Of a stretch of 64,000 nucleotides of DNA, positions 57,631-64,000 are shown in pieces. Within the stretch, counting starts at the first letter, position 1; each line of letters starts with the position of its first letter. The notes below the pieces were generated by a model that saw only the letters and a list, made by a program, of their open reading frames with translations, made no database searches and was not told the origin of the DNA. The DNA comes from Cristatella mucedo (lineage: Eukaryota > Bryozoa > Phylactolaemata > Cristatellidae), in contig WPIO01000053.1 in NCBI GenBank assembly GCA_009760855.2, forward strand, positions 374,001 to 438,000, given 5' to 3'. Made by a program: the position numbers and the translations under genes.

Positions 57631-59120
57631 GCAGCATATGGTGAGACGCTACGAGAAGCGGTTCTTCTGTCGCTCCAGCAGCAGCAACAGATGTCATAGA
57701 TATTTCAAAAGTAGCTGAGGCACAGTTAATTCACGAGACACGCTTGCCTGTTATCTCTAGCTAAAAGAATAAGAAGAAATTGGTATTAGAGTAACAAAGA
57801 ACACCAAAAAGCTTTTCGTGGCGCTGTCAAAGAGCTAAATCTCTAGGCACTGTACACATACAGAAAGGCAGTGTACAAATGTACCAAAAACGTTTGTTAT
57901 CTGTGTAAATACTTACCTATACTACCAGAGCACGCATGACCATATCAGACATAACCACTGCAGCCCAACTGCCTCCTACAGCATCCTGAGACAGGATTCA
58001 ATGGCTGCAGATCGCTGGAAATAACTCCTCCGCTTCGCGAGACTAGCTCCAGCGGGTTGGCGCTGCTAGCCTGCATGTATCAAACGATTTATTCTCGGCT
58101 GTATCGGAGATAGCCTTCGTCTGCCTCCTATTGCATCACGAGAATGGATGCTAAGTGCTGCGCCGAGCTGAGTGCGATAACATTGGACCGACGCAGCAAG
58201 TTGGCTCTGCTGGCCCATGTGTAATCGCAGGGAGTAAATTGAGCCACTTCTCGTAGGCTGCTTCTACAAGTTGCTAGCCTGCTTCGAGGCAATAGCAGCA
58301 GTTACGATATTGTGATGTACAGCACCCGTTTGCCGCAAATGCTGTGCTTGGGCGAAGCCCTTAGCTCCGGGCCACTTCACAACCTTGTGACAACTTGATG
58401 AGGCGAGTGAATAAGTAATATTCTGCCTCGGGTCTAACTAGCGTGCGACTGATCGATGATATCGCCGAGACTTTTAGGAAGTTCAAACCTGTAAATGCAG
58501 CCAAAACCTCAGCCTGGTTCATAATTACAGTACTTTTGTTTTAGATAGGATGTATAGTGCTAATAATAAAGAATAAGGTCTTGTAGTCGCTCAAAAAGAA
58601 AGCGACAGCCTCTGCAAACAAAGGCTCGAGTCATCGAAACTAATTCGTTTCGGCGTTGCAGCAAGCGGCCGCTTCTGCTGACGATGAAGCTCCTATAAAG
58701 TAAGAATAGCTGCACTATTTAGGATTGTCATATCTCACTCTGTATCTGTGTTGCAAAACTCACCTCTTTCTTACGCCAGGCGACATTAATTTCGATGCCG
58801 ACTAATGCGGAACGTGTGCACCTGCAACGTTGAACTGGAGCTCACCTGCTGAGTATTATATGACTTGGGCACTTTATGCAGCATATGTATAGATTGTGAC
58901 ATAACCGATTCCCAGGCGTAATAATTCAGGATCGGCAAACAATATCTCTTCATTGACAACTCGGCTACTACAGTCAACCCTTTTGCAATATAAGGGAGTC
59001 ACCATTTGCATTTTCTTGGTTCTTTACAATTCGGCTGCCTTACAAGTATCCGATCTACCACTGGCATTTGAGCCACCTCACTTTTTTTAAGCTAGAGCTA
59101 GATATTCCGCTGTAACGGCA
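57631..59120. other. anonymous spacer inside the duplicated block
   Basis: No gene or repeat recognised; absent from copy 1. Confidence 0.5.
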
Positions 59121-59569
59121 ATCCTATAAAAAATCTTGACGTCCTCGATACTACAAAAAGGATTTAGCAATTCCATTGCAAAAGTGGACGTTTCACACCA
59201 CAGGCCTCTTTAGAGCGACCGAAACATACATTTCCTTTGAAAATTAAATGATATGTTCACGCTCAAGGGAACGATAGCCGATCTCTGAAAGCCGATAAAG
59301 CTGAGTAGGGGTATTGGAAAACTGAAAGAGCTTTAAGACCGGAAATTGTGCTGCACCAGCCTTTTGTAAACATTGGACACACATGGATAGAATCGGCCCG
59401 TGATTATCTACGGAAATACGGTGTGCGGTAAAAGATGGTCGGAACGTCTTGAAGTTCCATTCAAGTAGCCGAGTTCCGATTCACTATCCGACGCAGAGTA
59501 TTACACAAATTGATTACACTTTATTTTGTCAAAAACTAGTTAATAATCTTTTTCAACGTTTCCGTTTTA

Positions 59570-60172
59570 ACTCTTCCACTAGTACTCCAAAGAGGAAAAA
59601 AAGCAAATATAAAAGAATTGAAAGATGAAACTAGTTTACCTGCTACAAGTGGTACAGAAATTAGTTTACCTGCTAAAAGTGGTATAGAAACTAGTTTACC
59701 TACATTTACAACTGCTATTGAAGCTAGTTTACCTTCAATTCAAATTGAAGAAGACCCGTGGTTTAGTAGGCGATAATTATTTGATACTACTAATAAACCA
59801 AATACAGGAAAAATATCATCTAAAATGAAAGAAGATATAATGAAAATTACAAAAAATAATATTTAAGAGACTCTTCGTAAAATCTCTGAAGAGTTGGATA
59901 GAAAAATTAAAAATGGTGAAAAAGAACAAAGTGTTCTTGATTATATAAAATCACTAAAAGTTAAATCTGGAAAAGGAATGGAAATTGTTCCAGTGTTTTT
60001 TAAAATGATAAAGAAGTATTTAGTAAGATTGATTTATTGTTGGGAGAGCTTGCTGCTGGAAATAAAGGAGTGGTAAATTCAATCAGTGCTGCTGTAGATT
60101 GTATAGCTAGGTCTAGAAAAGCACCAAAATCTTATGTTGGAAAGATAAATAACCTTTTATTTAATATATAGA
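59570..60172 (+). pseudogene. AT-rich island ORF 1-2: repeat peptide and charged helix protein
   Basis: After about 59560 the DNA becomes strongly AT-rich. A first frame reads KKANIKELKDETSLPATSG, with a 30-bp tandem repeat encoding ETSLPATSGT, EISLPAKSGI and further diverged units, then EEDPWFSRR and a stop (59774-59776). Text continues after it in another frame (SSKMKEDIMKITKNN, stop, then RKISEELDRKIKNGEKEQ and SVLDYIKSLKVKSGKGMEIV), with a frameshift near 60015 and a final KINNLLFNI before a stop at 60171. Lys/Glu-rich, probably helical. Function unknown; broken. Confidence 0.6.
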
Positions 60173-60173
60173 A

Positions 60174-61026
60174 ATGGGTGATCTTTTGAAAGTTACACAA
60201 GACATCCTTAGAAATGTTGATGTTATTAGAAAAACTAATCAATTAGGTAAAGAGGAGTATGTATTTAAAATTATTGGAAATTCTAATCCGCTTAATTTAC
60301 ATATTAATACTCCTATTTTATTGAGAAAAAATTAAATTTTTTAAAGAAGTTTTTTGGAATTAACTCTATAAAGATATTACTAATTCTAACAATACTTTTG
60401 TTTATAGAAATGCAGGTGGATCAGAACAAACTGTAAAAGTAGAACCAGGAGTTTATACTGTGGATAGTGATGACTTAAATACTGGTATTGTTGATAGAAT
60501 TAATAATTACATTACTCAAACAGGATCCACAAGTGAAAAATTTATAGTTGGTGTTGATACTGGTACTGCACACTCATGGATTAGTATGCCAGTTGGTTGG
60601 AGTTTAATTGCTAGTAAATCTTCTATTCCTAAAGTACTTGGCTTTACTAAACCTACTTATACAACGGATGCAAAGTTTTTAGAATCGTATCCTACTATTA
60701 CACCAACAATTTTTAAACCTAACACAAAGTTTTATTCAGAGGATCAGGTAAGTATTGCTGATGTAAAACTTGTTCTTGTGAATTGTAATTAAGTTCCACC
60801 AGGAACAAGTTTTATAAATGGAAATGAAACTCAAGCTTTAACAAGTTTTGGATTTGATTTCTATCCGTGGGATACAATGGTATATGAACCAAATACACCT
60901 GAATATCATTATGTTTCTACTGAATCTATTAGTGATATAACTATTAAAATTACTGATCAAAACTTAAAAGTATTAGATTTTGGAGGAGAACAAATTGCTG
61001 TTGTTATAGAAACTATTGAAATCTAA
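60174..61026 (+). pseudogene. AT-rich island ORF 3: virion-like protein, broken
   Basis: ATG at 60174, two bases after the previous stop: MGDLLKVTQDILRNVDVIRK, ending at a stop at 60333. The frame 60400-61026 then gives TFVYRNAGGSEQTVKVEPG, HSWISMPVGWSLIASKSSIP, KVLGFTKP and, past an in-frame TAA at 60790, EYHYVSTESISDITIKITDQ with LDFGGEQIAVVIETIEI at the end. The layout (short N-terminal strand, glycine turn, LGF motif, final I-x-I-x-ITDQ-x-(5)-F-x-G strand pair) resembles small structural genes of Polinton-like elements and related dsDNA viruses, from memory. I cannot prove the family. It has at least two frame breaks. Confidence 0.5.
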
Positions 61027-61034
61027 TATAAGGA

Positions 61035-62562
61035 ATAACTATAAGATTAACGGGGACATCTTCTTCAGACTATAAAACATGAAATCCTCCAATTATTTTA
61101 GGAGAAAACTTACGACATAATAAAGTTGGATTGAGAAGAGTAGAATTTACTTAGACAAATTATGTAGAATCAAACATTGTTACGGGTGTAAACGACCGGC
61201 TTTGGTTTAAGTGGTCTATGACAGATGTTAATGCTACTTTTATTGCAATTGATTTAGGAAAAGATAGTTAAGGAGTAGATAAAGATTCAGAAAATTAGGA
61301 TACTAATAAAATTGTTTTTGCTTTAAACGCGGCTTTAACAGCTAAGAAAAATTCTGCTAGTAGCGCATCTGCAGTCCTTGGTACAAGAGATGGAAATGGA
61401 ATAAGATTTAGTGCTGATCCAGATGATAAAATAATTATGGAAGTGGGAGGTGATTCTGTTGTTTTACTTGGAAGTAATTCTACTGCTGCTAAACCTGCTA
61501 CAGGTGAAACTGCTGGATTAACTGTTAATAGTATTGGAGATACGTTAGGTTTTAACTCAAATGAACAAGGAACATTTGATCGTGATTTGGTTGGAGGAAC
61601 TCCTTATGAAGCAATTGAAAAGGCAATGTATTTCGCTGGTACTTATAAAGCGTGGAATAAAATGTTTTTACCTGATAATAGTGGTGTAAAATGGATAAGT
61701 GTTAATTGTGATTTAGTTGATCCAGAACTGAATTATATAGAAAGAAAACAAAATTTCTTAGGACAATCTTCATCTTTATATATCATTGACGCTGATGATA
61801 AAGGAATCAAGAGGAATCGGAGGCCAGCTGTTGGGGCACTAATTGATCCGTACATTAGTAATGATCTATTAGATCCTTTGGAGACCGTGCATTTAGCTCG
61901 TATGCTCCCACAGCCTGGAACTCCCTCCCGACCTGCATCAGAACATCCCCTGACCTGACCACATTTAAAAGAAACTTAAAAACATACCTATTTAGGACAG
62001 CATTTAGTGGGTCCTTGTGATTCGTCCTCGATGTGCTTATGCGTGCTGACACTGTTCATGCTGCCACTAACCACATTTGCATGCTGACCCAGTGCATGTA
62101 ACCCCTAACCATGTTATTCATTTTGTTTGTTTTCAAGCATGATTTTACTTACTATTCTATTGCGTATCACTTTGCAGCAAATGTAAAGCGCCTAGAAAGA
62201 GATTAAGTTCTCTGAGGGCGCTTTATCAAGTGCAATATTATTATTATTATTATTATCATAATAAATTTCATAATCTTGGTAAATTAAATAATGCTGAATC
62301 CATGGGCTCTTAGGCTGGCATTAACTTCTTCCTGCAAAAAAGAAAACAATCAAATCATTGCTCCAGGAGAAAAAGTTGATTTACATATTTCAAATGTATT
62401 ATACTTACCAACAAAGGGTGATATAGATTCATTGAGTACTTTTAAATTACTTTAACAGACCAAAATGGAAGAAGAGTTAATACAATAACCGATGTTGCAG
62501 TAACATTAGTTATTAAAAAAGTAAAAATATATAGAAATGACTTTAAGATTAACAAGAACTAG
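61035..62562 (+). pseudogene. AT-rich island ORF 4: paralog A, interrupted by LINE-A
   Basis: The normal start is replaced by ATA (61035; TIRLTGTSSSDYKT follows). In-frame stops stand at 61080, 61152, 61269 and 61296. The frame 61437 onward is open: IMEVGGDSVVLLGSN, AGLTVNSIGDTLGFNSNEQG, KWISVNCDLVDPELNYIERK, FLGQSSSLYIIDADDKG. A LINE-A fragment splits it (about 61872-62258), and the end resumes with PGEKVDLHISNVLYLPTKGD and VNTITDVAVTLVIKKVKIYR to a stop at 62560. It is a paralog of ORF 5. The last 26 nt overlap ORF 5. Confidence 0.6.
61872..62258 (+). mobile_element. LINE-A 3' copy inside AT-rich ORF 4
   Basis: ATCCTTTGGAGACCGTGCATTTAGC to the stop, then the whole 3' UTR, the perfect hairpin (AAAGCGCC/GGCGCTTT) and (ATT)n. 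It shows that the viral-like island was resident and non-functional, or tolerant of loss, while LINE-A was still moving. Confidence 0.93.
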
Positions 62563-63400
62563 TAGCAGAGATTATAAAACTAACTCTCCTCCAATAATGC
62601 TTGGTGCTAAATCTGGATATAATAAAGTTGGACTGAGATAGATATAATCTGGATATAATAAAGTTGGATTGAGTAGAATTTACTTATACAAATAAAACCA
62701 TATCAAGTGTTGTTCTTGTAGAAAATGATATGCTTTGATTTATACAAAATAGTATTGCAGCGAATAACTTCTCTATTTCAATTCCAGAAGGATATTATGA
62801 TAGTACAAGGATTGTTGCAGCCTTAAATAAAGCATTGAATAATATTGGAGCTTATTATAATTCTTCGAGAAGAGATAGTACTTGAATAAATTTTAGTGCT
62901 GGAGAAGGTGATAAAATAGTTATGCAAGTAGTAGGTGAATTGGTTGTTTCACTTGGAAATAATGTAGGTGGTGTTATTATTAGCATTGGAGATACATTAG
63001 GATTTAGCACAAATGAAATGCCAATATATTTAGCTGGTACTTATAAAGCGCGGAAAAAATGGATTCACATGAAAACGGCTTACAATGGATGAGTGTTTAT
63101 TGTGATTTAGTTGATCTAGAACTGAATTATATAGAAAGAATAGACAGATATTTAGAACAATCTTCATCTTTAAATACTATTGACGTTAGAGATATTGGTC
63201 CTGGTGAAAAGATCGATTTACATATTCCAAATATATTATTCTTACCAACAAAGGGTGATATAGATTCGTTGAGTACTTTTAAAATTAGTTTAACAGACCA
63301 AAATGGAAGAAGAATTAATACGATAACCGATGTTGTAGTAACATTAGTTATTAAAAAAGTAAAAATATATAGAAATGACTTTAAGATTAACAAGAACTAG
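62537..63400 (+). pseudogene. AT-rich island ORF 5: paralog B
   Basis: ATG at 62537 lies inside the last 26 nt of ORF 4, in another frame. MTLRLTRTSSRDYKTNSPPI follows. A 36-bp tandem duplication (near 62610-62680) adds stops. Later text FSISIPEGYYDSTRIVAALN, IGDTLGFSTNEM, QWMSVYCDLVDLELNYIERI, SSLNTIDVRDIGPGEKIDLH and INTITDVVVTLVIKKVKIYR is closely related to ORF 4, with an open end from 63059 to 63400. Its own stop again overlaps an ATG 26 nt upstream (63375). Confidence 0.6.
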
Positions 63401-63457
63401 TAACACTACAATACTACAATAACAGATGTTGTAGCTACAATAGAAATTTCAAAGTAA
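63375..63457 (+). pseudogene. AT-rich island ORF 6: collapsed third paralog
   Basis: The start text of the family (ATGACTTTAAGATTAACAAG) is followed within 35 bp by its end text (ACAGATGTTGTAGCTACAATAGAAATTTCAAAG, stop 63455), so almost the whole gene has been deleted. Seen directly by comparison with ORFs 4 and 5. Confidence 0.65.
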
Positions 63458-63466
63458 TATAGAGAA

Positions 63467-63661
63467 ATGGGAAGTTATGCAAGGATTGATCATGGAAATA
63501 TAAGAGGAAAATATTATGGAGCTTGAGTATTGGATAAAGTAATAGATGGTGTTGGAAAAGTAACACCTGTTTTAAATGGGTTGACTGGTCTAAGCATGAG
63601 CATTGCTAATAAAGGAATTAAAAATGCATCAAGCAAGAAAACTAGTTGGATTACAAACTAA
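63467..63661 (+). pseudogene. AT-rich island ORF 7: small Gly-rich protein
   Basis: ATG 63467: MGSYARIDHGNIRGKYYGA, an in-frame TGA, then VLDKVIDGVGKVTPVLNGLT and GLSMSIANKGIKNA to a stop at 63659. The C-terminal Gly/Ala-rich helix could insert in or bind a membrane (inference). It overlaps the next ATG (63624) by 38 nt. Confidence 0.5.
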
Positions 63662-63830
63662 AAAAGAAAAATTAAAAATAAAGAATATGCTAATAAACGA
63701 AGAGATATGGATGACAAATTTGAAGAAGAAAAAAGAAAGAAAGAAACATAATGAATTAGAAAAACGAAAAAAAGATTATGTTAGAAAGATGCAAGAAATG
63801 GATCTTGAGATTAAACGTTGCGATGCTTGA
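63624..63830 (+). CDS. AT-rich island ORF 8: Lys/Glu-rich coiled coil
   Basis: MHQARKLVGLQTKKEKLKIK followed by KKKKERKKHNELEKRKKDYV and RKMQEMDLEIKRCDA. About 69 residues, highly charged, heptad-like Leu/Ile spacing in the second half. An A-run frameshift around 63735 is possible because the adjacent frame also reads DDKFEEEKRKKE. Unknown function. Confidence 0.45.
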   Translation: MHQARKLVGLQTKKEKLKIKNMLINEEIWMTNLKKKKERKKHNELEKRKKDYVRKMQEMDLEIKRCDA

Positions 63831-63869
63831 GAAACTTAAACCAAAAACTAAAAAAGTCGTAAACTAAAA

Positions 63870-64000
63870 ATGGAAGAAGAAGTAGAAGACTATTCAGAAA
63901 CTCCTAAAGAAAATGACCCAAAAACATATAAGAAGTTGAGAAAGTAATCGAATCAGTTATACCTACTGGAGAGAGAACAAGACCTGATGGATATGGTGGA
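63870..64000 (+). pseudogene. AT-rich island ORF 9: acidic start, cut by the window end
   Basis: ATG 63870: MEEEVEDYSETPKENDPKTY, stop at 63945; an adjacent frame continues EVEKVIESVIPTGERTRPDG to the window end. One indel would join them. No family recognised. Confidence 0.4.

Larger units (their letters stand above)
55525..59520. repeat. duplicated block, copy 2
   Basis: Direct-orientation relative of 35585-38330. Anchors: CCAACATTGCAGCTCATCCAGCGACAG (55,557), GCTAGTATAGGGTTGGTTGGC (55,791), the LINE-B-like RT (55.98-56.76 kb), AGCAAGAAAAGAAGCCC (57,018), rearranged LINE-A (57.08-57.40 kb), GGCCTCTTTAGAGCGACCGAAA (59,200) and CCGTGATTATCTACGG (59,398). About 1.2 kb extra sequence (57.63-59.12 kb, no gene seen) separates the last two anchors. 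Confidence 0.83.

Noticed and set aside
61035-63661. TGA read as Trp (altered genetic code) in the AT-rich genes
   Set aside because: One TGA (62.73 kb) does align with TGG in the paralog, but others align with Asn or Ile codons, and TAA and TAG also occur in frame, including one opposite Tyr. General decay explains this better.
59560-64000. Bacterial contamination as the source of the AT-rich island
   Set aside because: A LINE-A copy with its hairpin is inserted within it, so it is part of the host chromosome.

Overview
This window is animal (metazoan) nuclear DNA. Two interrupted host genes with GT-AG introns sit in a dense, multiply nested bed of retrotransposons. The species cannot be fixed from the sequence. 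The mix (a PAS-kinase-like gene, a Rab20-like GTPase, L2/CR1-type LINEs with (ATT)n or (ATTAC)n tails, tRNA-derived SINEs, Ty3-type and R2-type retroelements) suits an early-branching or marine invertebrate such as a sponge, but that is inference. About 85-90% of the window is repeats, introns or anonymous spacer.

Layout. 1-6.1 kb: 3' end of a PASK-like kinase gene on the + strand (kinase exons 1-115 and 3193-3333/3392, and a phase-compatible candidate terminal exon at 5753-6087). Its introns hold a pyrimidine minisatellite, a 295-bp (TC)n tract and a SINE whose pol III A-box has expanded into an eight-copy array. 7-12.7 kb: LINE-B inserted in LINE-A, a long LINE-A copy, and LINE-B/SINE remnants. 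13-21.4 kb: mostly anonymous DNA with SINEs, a hAT-like end and an inverted repeat pair (15.87-16.56 and 18.55-19.04 kb). 21.4-27.3 kb: LINE-A and LINE-B copies, one a LINE-B inside another LINE-B. 27.57-35.04 kb: a four-exon Rab20-like GTPase gene (+ strand), whose first intron carries the best LINE-A copy in antisense. 35.6-38.3 kb and 55.5-59.5 kb: two diverged copies of one duplicated block. 39.5-41.2 kb: a decayed GC-rich satellite. 42.0-46.0 kb: a three-level nest (solo LTR in LINE-A in LINE-B). 47.6-48.6 kb: the C-terminal endonuclease part of an R2-like LINE, abutting a 3'-truncated Ty3-like LTR element (48.65-52.27 kb). 59.57-64.0 kb: an abruptly AT-rich island of small, overlapping, tandemly related and broken genes that look viral or Polinton-like; it runs off the window end.

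The two LINE families are called LINE-A and LINE-B here. Both are CR1/L2-type (reverse transcriptase with YADDTQLY and a C-terminal HWLPV-x-QRI block). LINE-A ends in a conserved RNA hairpin followed by (ATT)n. Paired base changes in the hairpin stem across copies suggest it is a selected structure, and several SINE-like remnants carry a similar tail. The most unusual parts of the window are this hairpin/SINE relationship, the AT-rich island with reiterated 26-nt gene overlaps, and the A-box array. No CRISPR array or structural RNA gene was seen.
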